DNA of 64,000 bases, from NCBI GenBank assembly GCA_017536555.1, contig JAFXHE010000017.1:58719-122718 (forward strand), given 5' to 3'. The notes below the pieces were generated by a model, which saw nothing but the letters and a program-made list of their open reading frames with translations, was not told the origin of the DNA and searched no databases. Below, piece after piece: positions 51,969-61,436 of this stretch. This DNA is from Alistipes sp. (lineage in GTDB: Bacteria; Bacteroidota; Bacteroidia; Bacteroidales; Rikenellaceae). Position 1 is the stretch's first letter. The number at the start of each line of letters is the position of its first letter. A program made the position numbers and the translations under genes.

Positions 51969-53768
51969 ATGGAGAATTTTGTAGTATCAGCACGTAAGTA
52001 TCGTCCAGCAACCTTCGCCTCGGTTGTTGGTCAACGTCATATAACATCCACCCTTAAGAATGCTATCGAGCGAGGTCAGTTGGCTCACGCCTACCTCTTC
52101 TGTGGCCCACGCGGTGTGGGTAAGACAACCTGTGCACGTATCTTCGCCAAGGCTATCAACTGCCTTAACCCGCAGGGTGGCGAGGCATGCAACGAGTGTG
52201 AGTCGTGTCGCTCGTTCAACGAGAGCCGCTCGCTTAATGTTCACGAGTTGGATGCCGCCTCTAACAACTCTGTGGATGATATCCGCAACCTTATTGAGCA
52301 GGTGCGTATAATTCCGCAGCAGGGTCGCTATTCAGTATTTGTAATCGACGAGGTGCATATGTTGTCGGCAAATGCCTTCAATGCCTTCCTCAAGACCCTT
52401 GAGGAGCCTCCGCATCACGCGATATTTATCCTTGCGACCACCGAGAAGCATAAGATTATCCCCACAATCTTGTCGCGTTGTCAGATTTATGACTTCAACC
52501 GCATTAAGGTTGAGGATGGTGTGGAGTATCTGCGCTATATAGCATCGCAGGAGGGCGTGACGGCGGATGACGAGGCACTCAACCTTATTGCACATAAGGC
52601 TGATGGTGGAATGCGTGATGCGTTGTCGATGTTTGATAAGGCGGTGTCGTTTTGCGGCTCAACGCTAAACTATAAGGATGTGGCAGCTACGCTCAACGTC
52701 CTCGACTATGATACATACTTCACCGTAACAGATATGTTGATTGAGGGACGTTATGTCGATGCGCTGATGACCTTCGATAATGTGTTGTCGCGCGGCTTCT
52801 CGCCCCAGACATTTATTGCGGGACTTAATGCACATATGCGCGACCTGCTTATGGCAAAGGGCCCTGCAATATCCCTCGTTGAGTTTACGGGAACGCTTAT
52901 TGAGCGATATAAACAGCAGGCGACACGTTGCGATGAGAGTCTACTCTTCAACGCGATAGCTCTGCTCACAGAGGCTGACGGCAAGATACGCCAATCGTCA
53001 AATCAACGACTGCTTGTGGAACTGGGACTTATGAAGATTGCGGGTCTCGGTCAAAAAAAAAATAGCGACACCGCGACCCTAACCCTCTCGGTGGATGTTG
53101 CCCTGCCCGAGTTGGTAGCCTCGCAGCCTGCAAAGCCTGCTACAACGCCTGTCTCTGCTTCGGCGGCTACATCAACGCCAGCAGCTCCCGCAATAGAGTC
53201 GGCTCCTGCTCCAGCACCCGTGGCGGCGTCTGCTCAAGCTCCAACATCTGCACCTGTGGCAGAGGAGTCGGCAACACCACGTCCGCGACGTGTGGCTACG
53301 GTTAAGCCGACACAGACACCTATGAGCATATCGCTCAACGCGCTGCTTGACACCACGCAAAAGAGCTCGGACGAGGAGTCTACGACTGCCACGACAACAG
53401 AGCTTGTGGTAGACCCCGACACAGAGACAAAGATTGAGGCTATACGCGATAGGTGGGTAGAGGAGGTGAAACACCATCGTCCGCGCCATATCTCGGTATT
53501 TGAGAAGATGCGCGTTGAGGGAAATACCATTACGCTGCGTGTGCCCTCGGCAGATCAGGGTGAGGATATAATGCGCTCACAAACGGAGATTACGCAGCGC
53601 ATAGCAGAGCTTGCGTCGGTAAGTGGCTATGTCGAGCTGAAGGTCGTTGTCGATGAGCGTATACGCGCCTCTCGCCCGATAAAGATTGAGGATAGGTTGA
53701 GCCATTTGGTAAAGAAGAACGACAAGCTGACGGATATGATATCGCGCTTGGAGTTAGATGTGGAGTAG
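51969..53768 (+). CDS. dnaX: DNA polymerase III subunits tau/gamma
   Basis: The clamp-loader ATPase. The 599-residue tau form has Walker A GPRGVGKTT (46-53), the zinc Cys C65, C74, C77 and C80, VIDEVHML, the SRC motif (ILSRCQIYDF) and a collar domain to about residue 355. An Ala/Pro-rich linker (about 385-450) and a C-terminal tau-like domain follow. At residues 362-365 (53053-53062) ten A in a row give QKKN; reading in the -1 frame stops at the next codon (TAG 53063-53065) and in the +1 frame six codons later. A short gamma form of about 365 residues is therefore likely. Confidence 0.95.
   Translation: MENFVVSARKYRPATFASVVGQRHITSTLKNAIERGQLAHAYLFCGPRGVGKTTCARIFAKAINCLNPQGGEACNECESCRSFNESRSLNVHELDAASNNSVDDIRNLIEQVRIIPQQGRYSVFVIDEVHMLSANAFNAFLKTLEEPPHHAIFILATTEKHKIIPTILSRCQIYDFNRIKVEDGVEYLRYIASQEGVTADDEALNLIAHKADGGMRDALSMFDKAVSFCGSTLNYKDVAATLNVLDYDTYFTVTDMLIEGRYVDALMTFDNVLSRGFSPQTFIAGLNAHMRDLLMAKGPAISLVEFTGTLIERYKQQATRCDESLLFNAIALLTEADGKIRQSSNQRLLVELGLMKIAGLGQKKNSDTATLTLSVDVALPELVASQPAKPATTPVSASAATSTPAAPAIESAPAPAPVAASAQAPTSAPVAEESATPRPRRVATVKPTQTPMSISLNALLDTTQKSSDEESTTATTTELVVDPDTETKIEAIRDRWVEEVKHHRPRHISVFEKMRVEGNTITLRVPSADQGEDIMRSQTEITQRIAELASVSGYVELKVVVDERIRASRPIKIEDRLSHLVKKNDKLTDMISRLELDVE
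53053..53062 (+). promoter_or_regulatory. A10 slippage site in dnaX
   Basis: Ten consecutive A in frame CAA AAA AAA AAT. One extra A, or a -1 ribosomal shift, gives an immediate TAG; one A fewer gives TAA after a few codons. The position is the boundary between the ATPase/collar part and the linker. Thermus thermophilus dnaX is a known case of slippage on a run of A; that this copy works likewise is inference. Confidence 0.6.
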
Positions 53769-53871
53769 CCACATTGTGTTTATAGCGCGGTTATTTGGTA
53801 AGAGTAAAAATTTAGGCGTTAGCTAAAATAGACGCACGATATAAGTTGGTAATTTATTAAAACACAATAAG

Positions 53872-55167
53872 ATGATTAAGGATTTTGTTCAGGAGCTCGA
53901 GTGGCGTGGTATGATTCATACAATTATGCCTGGTGCCAAGGAGCAGTTACAGAAGGAGATGACAACGGCATATTTGGGTATTGATCCTACTGCCGACTCG
54001 CTACATATCGGTCACCTCGTGGGTGTGATGATTTTGAAGCACTTTCAGATGTGTGGACACCGCCCAATAGCACTTATTGGAGGTGCAACAGGTATGATTG
54101 GCGATCCATCGGGTAAGTCACAGGAGCGTAACCTCCTCGATGAGGCGACATTGCGCCACAACCAGGAGGCTATTAAGAACCAGTTGGCAAAGCTTATCGA
54201 CTTTGACTCTGATGCCGAGAATCACGCGCTGCTTGTTAACAACTACGACTGGATGAAGGAGTTCTCGTTCCTCGACTTTGCACGCGATATCGGTAAGTGC
54301 ATCACCGTAAACTATATGATGGCGAAGGACTCTGTGAAGAAGCGTTTCAATGGCGAGGGCGACGGTATGTCGTTCACGGAGTTTACCTACCAGCTGTTGC
54401 AGGGCTATGACTTCTTGCACCTCTATCAGCAGTACAACTGTAAGGTGCAGCTCGGTGGCGCAGACCAGTGGGGTAATATCACAACAGGTACGGAGCTTAT
54501 CCGTCGTAAGCTCGGCAGCGAGGCAGAGGCATTTGCTATCACTTGTCCGCTTATCACAAAGGCTGATGGTACAAAGTTCGGCAAGACGGAGAGTGGTAAC
54601 GTGTGGCTCGATGCACGCTACACATCGCCCTATAAGTTCTATCAGTTCTGGCTCAATGTCAGCGATGACGATGCAAAGCGTTATATAAAAATCTTCACGC
54701 TGCTTGACCGCGAGACTATCGAGTCGCTTATTCGTGAGCACGACGAGGCACCACATTTGCGCGTATTGCAGAGACGTTTGGCAGAGGAGCTTACAACGAT
54801 GATACACTCGGCAGAGGAGCTTGCAAAGGCAAAGGAGGCATCAAACATACTCTTCGGTAATGCTACATCCGAGACGTTGCGCTCACTCGACGAGCAGACT
54901 CTCCTTCAGGTATTTGAGGGTGTGCCTCAATTCACAATGTCGCGTGTCGACCTCGGCAAGACGTTTATAGATTTCGTCTCTGAGGTGTGCAAGGTATTCC
55001 CCTCAAAGGGTGAGTGCCGTAAGATGGTGCAGGGCGGTGGTGTGCAGCTCAACAAGGAGAAGGTTGTTGACCCTATGCGCATAATCACGGAGAGCGATCT
55101 TATTGCAGGCAAGTATATCTTGGTGCAGCGCGGTAAGAAGAATTATTACCTTATCACTGTTGAGTAA
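53872..55167 (+). CDS. tyrS: Tyrosyl-tRNA synthetase
   Basis: A 431-residue class I synthetase: the HIGH motif is in [27 protein letters not shown] follows, GGADQWGNI gives the tyrosine site, the KMSKS loop reads KFGKTES, and an S4 RNA-binding domain lies at the C-terminus (about 360-431, [19 protein letters not shown]). This is the TyrRS form with KFGKT found in most bacteria. folB follows directly. Confidence 0.97.
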   Translation: MIKDFVQELEWRGMIHTIMPGAKEQLQKEMTTAYLGIDPTADSLHIGHLVGVMILKHFQMCGHRPIALIGGATGMIGDPSGKSQERNLLDEATLRHNQEAIKNQLAKLIDFDSDAENHALLVNNYDWMKEFSFLDFARDIGKCITVNYMMAKDSVKKRFNGEGDGMSFTEFTYQLLQGYDFLHLYQQYNCKVQLGGADQWGNITTGTELIRRKLGSEAEAFAITCPLITKADGTKFGKTESGNVWLDARYTSPYKFYQFWLNVSDDDAKRYIKIFTLLDRETIESLIREHDEAPHLRVLQRRLAEELTTMIHSAEELAKAKEASNILFGNATSETLRSLDEQTLLQVFEGVPQFTMSRVDLGKTFIDFVSEVCKVFPSKGECRKMVQGGGVQLNKEKVVDPMRIITESDLIAGKYILVQRGKKNYYLITVE

Positions 55168-55171
55168 CGCT

Positions 55172-55531
55172 GTGAACCCGATATATACCATACGCCTTGA
55201 TGGCATATTCTTGCGCGCCTATCACGGTTGCTACGACCTTGAACAGCAGGTGGGTAATCGCTTTCGTGTTGATATTGTGATACGTACTCCGTTGGGCGAT
55301 CTACCTCAAACGGACGATGTCACACAGGCTGTAAACTATCTCACTGTCTATGAGATTGTCGAGCGCACGATGCAACGCACGCAACGCACCATTGAGGCGG
55401 CAGCAAGCAACATCATTGCCGCTATAAGGGAGGCATTTGCACAGATTGTTGAGGTGGAGTGCACCGTGACAAAGATTGCGCCCCCGCTCGGAGGTAAGAT
55501 TGACAAAGTATCAGTAACACTAATAGGATAA
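55172..55531 (+). CDS. folB: Dihydroneopterin aldolase
   Basis: FolB cleaves 7,8-dihydroneopterin in folate synthesis. The GTG start at 55172, 4 nt after the tyrS stop, gives 119 residues, the family size, beginning NPIYTIRLDGIFLRAYHGCYDLEQQVGNRF with the active-site Glu and Tyr. VNYLTVYEIV and KIAPPLGGKIDKVSV complete it. An ATG at 55103 would place the start inside tyrS and add an unrelated N-terminus. Confidence 0.92.
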   Translation: MNPIYTIRLDGIFLRAYHGCYDLEQQVGNRFRVDIVIRTPLGDLPQTDDVTQAVNYLTVYEIVERTMQRTQRTIEAAASNIIAAIREAFAQIVEVECTVTKIAPPLGGKIDKVSVTLIG

Positions 55532-55533
55532 TA

Positions 55534-56871
55534 ATGGCACAAGAGAAGACAAAACGTGGTGGCTTTGGCGGTAAGATTGCCGCTATTCTCGCTGCAGCAG
55601 GCTCGGCAATAGGTCTGGGCAATATATGGCGTTTCCCATACATCACCTCCGAGAATGGTGGAGGTGCATTTATTCTCATCTATTTGGGCTGCATCCTCTT
55701 TTTGGGATTACCACTGCTCATCGCCGAGTTCTCGGTGGGTCATAACTCAAAGTGTAACCCCATAGATGCCTTCTCGAAGATACGTCGTGGCTGGGGCTGG
55801 CTCGGTGCTTTAGGTCTTGTGTCGGTGTTCCTAATTATGGGTTACTACTTTGTAATCTCGGGCTGGACGCTGAACTATACTATAGCCTCGGCTACAAATA
55901 GCATTGGTGGTAACTTTGGTCAGTTCTTTACGGACTTTACCACGGCTACGTGGAAGCCGCTGATATTTACCTACCTCTTTATCATCGCCAACCACTTTAT
56001 CATCATTGGTGGTGTGCAGGGCGGTATTGAGAAGGCGTCGAAGATTATGATGCCGCTGCTGTTTGTTATCCTTGTCATCTTGGCTGTCTACTCGTTGTGG
56101 CTGCCCGAGGGTCGTGAGGCGTTGGCTAATGTCTTTACCCCCGACTTCTCAAAGGTTACGGGTAAGACCTTCCTTGACGCTATGGGTCAGGCATTCTTCA
56201 CCCTCTCAGTCGGTATGGGTGCGATGCTTATCTATGGCTCATACTTTAAGGATGGCACCAAGCTTGCGGGCACGGCTATCAGCGTAGTGTCGCTCGATAC
56301 AGTGGTGGCACTTACAGCCGCCATTATCATCTTCTCGGCAGGTGTTGAGAACGAGAGCGGTATGCAGCTCGCGTTTGTGGCTATGCCCAAGGTCTTTGCG
56401 GCAATGCCCGCAGGTAATATCTGGGCAGCCCTCTTCTTCCTGCTACTGGGTCTTGCAGCACTCTCGTCGACAATATCTATGCACGAGGCTGTTACCTCAT
56501 ACTTCGTTGAGAAGCGCGGTATGTCGCGTAATAAGGGTGCGTGGATTGTTACTATTGGTGCTCTTATGCTCTCTACTGTGGCATCGTTGTCGTTGGGTGA
56601 CTGGAGCGATATCAAGCTGCTCGGTATGAACTTCTTTGCGCTGCTTGATAACTTTACGGCTATTGTTATGTTGCCGCTATTGGGCATCCTTACCTCGGTA
56701 TTTGTAGGTTGGTTGTGGAAGAAGGAGGATATGAAGGCGGAGCTTACTGCCGAGGGTGGTATAGATAAGGCTACATACCCCGTTATTCGTTTCTTGCTTC
56801 GCTACGTATGTCCCGTGTTGGTGTCGATAGTATTCATCTTCGGCATTATTGACTTTGTGCAGAATTTATAG
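55534..56871 (+). CDS. Sodium-dependent transporter, NSS family
   Basis: A 445-residue symporter of the LeuT/SLC6 type with about 11-12 membrane segments. Segment 1 holds the sodium and substrate loop GSAIGLGNIWRFPYITSENGGGAFILIYL. GGVQGGIEKASKIMMP, GQAFFTLSVGMGAMLIYGSY and the segment 8 region LAALSSTISMHEAVTSYF follow. Family members import amino acids; tyrosine or tryptophan are possible but not readable. It begins 2 nt after folB. Confidence 0.93.
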   Translation: MAQEKTKRGGFGGKIAAILAAAGSAIGLGNIWRFPYITSENGGGAFILIYLGCILFLGLPLLIAEFSVGHNSKCNPIDAFSKIRRGWGWLGALGLVSVFLIMGYYFVISGWTLNYTIASATNSIGGNFGQFFTDFTTATWKPLIFTYLFIIANHFIIIGGVQGGIEKASKIMMPLLFVILVILAVYSLWLPEGREALANVFTPDFSKVTGKTFLDAMGQAFFTLSVGMGAMLIYGSYFKDGTKLAGTAISVVSLDTVVALTAAIIIFSAGVENESGMQLAFVAMPKVFAAMPAGNIWAALFFLLLGLAALSSTISMHEAVTSYFVEKRGMSRNKGAWIVTIGALMLSTVASLSLGDWSDIKLLGMNFFALLDNFTAIVMLPLLGILTSVFVGWLWKKEDMKAELTAEGGIDKATYPVIRFLLRYVCPVLVSIVFIFGIIDFVQNL

Positions 56872-56908
56872 TCTAAACAATAAAAACTAAACATAAAAGA
56901 GTAAAACT

Positions 56909-58522
56909 ATGGCTGATTTCATCTATCAGGAGCCGTTTCCTATCCAGCAGGATAAGACGGAGTATCGCCTTTTGACAAAGGACTATGTTAAGGTTGTAGA
57001 GTGCGATGGTCGCAAGATTTTGAAGGTCGACCCCAAGGGTCTTGAGTTGTTGGCAAAGGAGGCATATAGCGATGTGTCGTTCTATTTGCGTGCCTCACAC
57101 CTTCAGAAGTTGGCAAATATCCTTGAGGATCCCGAGGCTACCGACAACGATAAGTTTGTGGCTTACACAATGCTTATGAACCAGTGTGTTGCTGCCGAGG
57201 GCGAGTTGCCCACGTGTCAGGATACAGGTACTGCTATCTGCATTGGTCATAAGGGCGAGGATGTATACACAGGTACTAACGACGCAGAGTGCATCTCACG
57301 CGGTGTATACGAGACATATAAGGAGCGTAATTTGCGCTACTCACAGGTTGTGCCCTTCACAATGACAGAGGAGAAGAACTCGGCTACAAACCTCCCCGCA
57401 CAGATTGATATCTACGCTGGTCACCCAGGTATGGAGTATGACTTCTTGTTCATCACCAAGGGTGGTGGCTCGGCAAATAAGACCTTCCTCTATCAGCAGA
57501 CCAAGGCGTTGCTCAACGAGGAGTCGCTCACCAAGTTCATTAAGGAGCATATCCTCGACCTCGGTACGTCGGCTTGTCCTCCCTACCACCTCGCTATATG
57601 TATTGGTGGTACATCGGCAGAGATGTGCTTGTCAACAGTTAAGAAGGCATCTGCTGGCTACCTCGACGAGCTGCCTACATCGGGTAATGAGGGTGGTCGT
57701 TGCTTCCGTGATCTCGAGTGGGAGGCAAAGGTTGAGAAGATATGCCAGGAGATAGGTCTTGGTGCATAGTTTGGTGGTAAGTACTACATCCACGATGTAC
57801 GTGTCATCCGCGCACCTCGTCACGCTGCCTCTTGCCCCGTTGCTATCGGTGTAAGCTGCTCTGCTGACCGTAACATCAAGGCGAAGATTACCCCCGATGG
57901 TATCTTCCTTGAGCAGCTTGAGAAGAACCCTGCACGCTTCCTTCCCGCACAGGCTCCCGCAATGTCGCCCGCAGTAGACATCGACCTTGATGAGGGTATG
58001 GATAAGGTGCGTGAAACTTTGTCGAAGTATCCTATTAAGACACGTCTTAACCTTAAGGGTACGTTGGTTGTTGCTCGTGATATCGCTCACGCACGCATTA
58101 AGCAGATGCTCGATGAGGGTAAGCCTATGCCCGACTACTTCAAGAACCACCCTGTATACTATGCAGGCCCTGCCAAGACTCCTGCAGGTATGCCTTCAGG
58201 CTCGTTTGGCCCTACCACAGCTGGTCGTATGGACTCATACGTAGACCTCTTCCAGAAGGCTGGTGGCTCTATGGTTATGGTGGCAAAGGGTAACCGCTCA
58301 CAGCAGGTTACAGACGCTTGTAAGAACAATGGCGGCTTCTATCTTGGCTCTATTGGCGGCCCTGCAGCTATCCTTGCAAAGAACTCTATTAAGTCGGTAG
58401 AGGTTGTCGACTTCGAGGAGCTCGGTATGGAGGCTGTGCGTAAGATTTATGTTGAGAACTTCCCTGCATTTATCATCGTCGATGATAAGGGTAATGACTT
58501 CTTCGCTGACTTCGCTCACTAA
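56909..58522 (+). pseudogene. fumA: Class I fumarate hydratase, interrupted by one in-frame amber codon
   Basis: An iron-sulfur fumarase, 537 residues if read through. The cluster Cys are C103 (PTCQDTGTA), C223 (TSACPPYHL) and C317 (GVSCSADR). Codon 287 (57767-57769) is TAG in ...[14 protein letters not shown]; the family has Gln at this place (GAQFGGKY), so a CAG-to-TAG change explains it. Frame, codon use and conservation are intact on both sides, so the change is recent, a sequencing error, or read through. The 286-residue N-terminal product would lack C317. The next in-frame ATG is at 57962. Other genes here end in TAG normally. Confidence 0.9.
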
Positions 58523-58559
58523 TAGGTCATAAGAGTTGTCTGATGATTGCTTTTCGGCG

Positions 58560-58582
58560 GGGCTACCATCCTTTGGTAGCCC
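58560..58582 (+). terminator. Hairpin after fumarase
   Basis: GGGCTACCA (58560-58568) pairs with TGGTAGCCC (58574-58582) around a 5-nt loop. No T-tract follows. Confidence 0.55.
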
Positions 58583-58615
58583 GCAGCCGTGAAGTGACAA
58601 TAATAGTGTAAGCTG

Positions 58616-58645
58616 TCGAAACGGATGTGAACCATCCGTTTTCGA
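58616..58645. other. Second hairpin between fumarase and batD
   Basis: TCGAAACGGATG and CATCCGTTTTCGA pair with one bulged base around TGAAC. It lies 115 nt before batD, with no T-tract. Confidence 0.45.
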
Positions 58646-58759
58646 TGCTTATGACGCCTATGCGCGTGAAGCTATCGCACGGCAAAATGGTCGTCGTGTC
58701 GATAATAAAAGTATGTGCCAGTACGTTGTATATACTGGCGAACCAATAACGATTTTTTG

Positions 58760-60586
58760 ATGAAAAACGTTTTTCTGAAAATAGCTCTGCTGCTTGTTGC
58801 GCTCAATATGAGCGTTGCTGCGTGGGCGCAGGTGTCATTTACAGCCGAGGCTCCCGCACTTACGGCTATGGATCGACCCTTTCGCGTGGAGTTCTGCGTA
58901 AACAATGAGCCTGACAGCGACTCATTTAAGGCGCCCACATTTGAGGGTTTCGATGTGCTTGCAGGCCCGAGCCTGTCGACGGGACACTCGGTGCAGTGGG
59001 TAAATGGACGTCAGTCGTCGAGCTATACGTGTACCTATACGTATGTTCTGCTGCCTACAGCGAGCGGCACATTCACCATTGGTGCTGCCTCGGTAAAGGT
59101 CGATGGCAAGAGCTACTCGACAAAGCCCTTCCCTGTGGAGGTTATAGCCGAGAGCGATGCACAGACACAGCAACAACACTCCGTGCCGTCGCAGCAGCGT
59201 ACTCCCGAGAGCCGTATTGCCAAGGATGATATCTTGTTGCGCTTTAAGCTCTCTAATACCGACGTATACAAGGGCGAGTCGATACGTGCATCATTGGTGT
59301 TGTATACGCGTGTCAACATCGAGCATCTTGAGAGTGTTGAGGTGCCATCTTTTGATGATTTCTGGTCGCAGGAGGTGACATTTGATAACGCTCCGCAGCG
59401 CGAGGAGTATAACGGTCGTGTCTACGAGACGTATAAGATAGCAGAGTATCTGCTGTCGCCGCAGCGTAGTGGCCGTATTACCATCGAGCCAGCAATGGTT
59501 GAGGCTGTGGCGCAGGTTGTGGTGCAGGATAACCGTGCATTCGACCCCATCTTCGGTGGTCGACAGATATACCACGTCACACGTGAGGCACGTACCCCAG
59601 CCATCACTATCAACGTCAAGGAGTTCCCCGCAGGTGCCCCCGCATCGTTTGGTGGAGCTGTTGGTAGCTTTACTATGCAAAGTAAGATGCCCGAGAGTTC
59701 TATTATGGCAAATACTGCCGAGTCGATAGAGATAACAATATCTGGCAGCGGTAACCTTAAGTTTATTACAACACCCAAGATAGCTATGCCCGAGTCCTTC
59801 GAGGTCTATGATACCAAGGTGGTGGATAATGTCAAGGTCACAGCGTCTGGTACGTCGGGTAGCATAACATATACATATCCCTTTGTAGCACGCTCGGCGG
59901 GCGAGTTTGTTATCGAGCCGATTAGCTTTACCTACTTTGATACCGCGACGGGCGAGTATAAGACCCTCTCTACGGAGCGTTTTATGATGAGCGTTGCCGA
60001 TGATGGCTCAAGTAAGCAGGAGGCGGCCATCGTGGGTGGCTATGCCGACTATGGAGGTCGTATGAAGCAGTTAGATCGTGATATACGCTTTATTCATACG
60101 GGTAATCTTCCGCAGCGTGCCGCTTCGGTGTTTGTACTTTCGCCTATTTATTGGCTTATCGTTGTGGTTGTGCTTGCCGCCTTTATCACTATATATGCCA
60201 TTATGCGCAAGCGCATACGTGAAAATCGTAATGTCGTGGCGCAGCGTATGAAGCACGCCGACAAGGTTGCCGTGCAGCGTCTACGTATGGCGCAGCGATA
60301 TATGCAGGAGGGTCAGCGACACCACTTCTACGACGAGCTGCTTAAGGCTATGTGGGGATATATAAGCGATAAGTTTAATATCCCTGTATCTAACCTTACG
60401 AAGGAGACTATACGCGAGGAGCTGTACCGCCGTCAGGTGTCGGCAGCCGATGCCGAGCAGTTCTGCCAGATAATATCGCGTGCTGACGAGGCACAGTATG
60501 CTCCATCTACAGATGGCGATATGGGCGAGGTGTATGCCGATGCTGTTGAGGTGATATCAAAGATTGAGTCGATAGTAAAACGATAG
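58760..60586 (+). CDS. batD: BatD family protein
   Basis: A 608-residue envelope protein. The start at 58760 gives a signal peptide (MKNVFLKIALLLVALNMSVAAWA), whereas the upstream ATG at 58715 adds 15 polar residues before it. The mature start VSFTAEAPALTAMDRPFRVEF, the Ig-like repeats (SGTFTIGAASVKVDGKSY, SAGEFVIEPISFTYFD) and one membrane segment near 460-480 (SPIYWLIVVVVLAAFITIY), followed by a cytoplasmic Arg-rich tail, match BatD of the aerotolerance (Bat) operon. batE follows after 5 nt. Confidence 0.87.
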   Translation: MKNVFLKIALLLVALNMSVAAWAQVSFTAEAPALTAMDRPFRVEFCVNNEPDSDSFKAPTFEGFDVLAGPSLSTGHSVQWVNGRQSSSYTCTYTYVLLPTASGTFTIGAASVKVDGKSYSTKPFPVEVIAESDAQTQQQHSVPSQQRTPESRIAKDDILLRFKLSNTDVYKGESIRASLVLYTRVNIEHLESVEVPSFDDFWSQEVTFDNAPQREEYNGRVYETYKIAEYLLSPQRSGRITIEPAMVEAVAQVVVQDNRAFDPIFGGRQIYHVTREARTPAITINVKEFPAGAPASFGGAVGSFTMQSKMPESSIMANTAESIEITISGSGNLKFITTPKIAMPESFEVYDTKVVDNVKVTASGTSGSITYTYPFVARSAGEFVIEPISFTYFDTATGEYKTLSTERFMMSVADDGSSKQEAAIVGGYADYGGRMKQLDRDIRFIHTGNLPQRAASVFVLSPIYWLIVVVVLAAFITIYAIMRKRIRENRNVVAQRMKHADKVAVQRLRMAQRYMQEGQRHHFYDELLKAMWGYISDKFNIPVSNLTKETIREELYRRQVSAADAEQFCQIISRADEAQYAPSTDGDMGEVYADAVEVISKIESIVKR

Positions 60587-60591
60587 TCGTT

Positions 60592-61428
60592 ATGATTAGA
60601 ACATACATATATAATATATCGCTCTATATAGTGATGCTTGCTGCAGTACTGCTATCAACGCAGACTGTTACAGCTGCCGATAGCAAGACAACAGCCGAGA
60701 GCGTGTGGCAGCAGGGTGTCAAGGCCTACACAGATAAGGAGTATGACCGTGCTGTGGAGTGCTTTGAGCAGGTTGTGGCACTCGGCTATGGCTCGGCTGA
60801 CGTATACTATAACCTTGGTGATGCCTATTTTAAGCGAGGTCAACACAACATTAGCGGAACAAATCGACCCTTTGCTGCGGGCGAGCTTGGCAAGGCTATT
60901 ATAAACTACTACCGCGCCCTGCGTTTAGAGCCCTCTATGAAGGATGCGCGCTATAACCTTGACCTTGCACGTGACCATACCAACGACACGGAGGCTGTGC
61001 CCCAGGCTCTGCTTGCACGAGCGTGGTATGCCCTGCGCGACACTATGTCGTCGAATAGTTGGGCGGTGATATCCGTAGTAGTGTTGGTGGTAACATTGTT
61101 ACTCGTGCTACTCTATCTGCTGTCGAGCCGCGTAGTGCTACGCAAGGTGGCGTTCTTTGTCGCCATTGTCACCGCTGTTGTCTTTGTTATTACGACAATT
61201 CTTGCACTGTCGCAGCGTGCAGCCTATCTCAACGATGAGCGTGCTGTGGTAATGTGTAATGACACAACCCCCGTACACGCGTCGCCCGATAGCTCTTCAA
61301 AGATTGTACGCCAGCCCTCACAGGGTGTCACCGTGGATGTTGTGCGCGAGCACGGCGAGTGGTCGGAGATAGAGTTTGCCGACGGCGAGAAGGGGTGGAT
61401 ACGTACAACCGCCATCGAGCGTATTTAG
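60592..61428 (+). CDS. batE: BatE-like TPR and SH3 protein
   Basis: A 278-residue exported protein: an N-terminal signal or anchor (to about residue 28), TPR repeats (about 35-125: GVKAYTDKEYDRAVECFEQV, ADVYYNLGDAYFKRG, AIINYYRALRLEPSMKDARYNLDLA), two membrane segments (about 155-205), and an SH3b domain at the C-terminus (about 215-278, VHASPDSSSKIVRQ...GWIRTTAIERI). This layout is that of BatE. moxR, batA, batB and batC, which usually precede batD, are not in the window. Confidence 0.85.
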   Translation: MIRTYIYNISLYIVMLAAVLLSTQTVTAADSKTTAESVWQQGVKAYTDKEYDRAVECFEQVVALGYGSADVYYNLGDAYFKRGQHNISGTNRPFAAGELGKAIINYYRALRLEPSMKDARYNLDLARDHTNDTEAVPQALLARAWYALRDTMSSNSWAVISVVVLVVTLLLVLLYLLSSRVVLRKVAFFVAIVTAVVFVITTILALSQRAAYLNDERAVVMCNDTTPVHASPDSSSKIVRQPSQGVTVDVVREHGEWSEIEFADGEKGWIRTTAIERI

Positions 61429-61436
61429 TTACAGCT

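Noticed and set aside
54118-54807. Minus-strand frame of 229 codons
   Set aside because: Antisense to tyrS; no recognisable domain.
56909-58522. Genome-wide reassignment of TAG to Gln
   Set aside because: Many genes in the window (for example pdxJ, cca, rlmN, GH97, rplY) end normally at TAG, and only one internal TAG is seen.
57770-58522. Separate beta-type fumarase subunit gene
   Set aside because: Two-subunit fumarases exist, but here the two parts are in the same frame with only one stop codon between them, no start codon at the junction, and the family Gln position replaced exactly by TAG.
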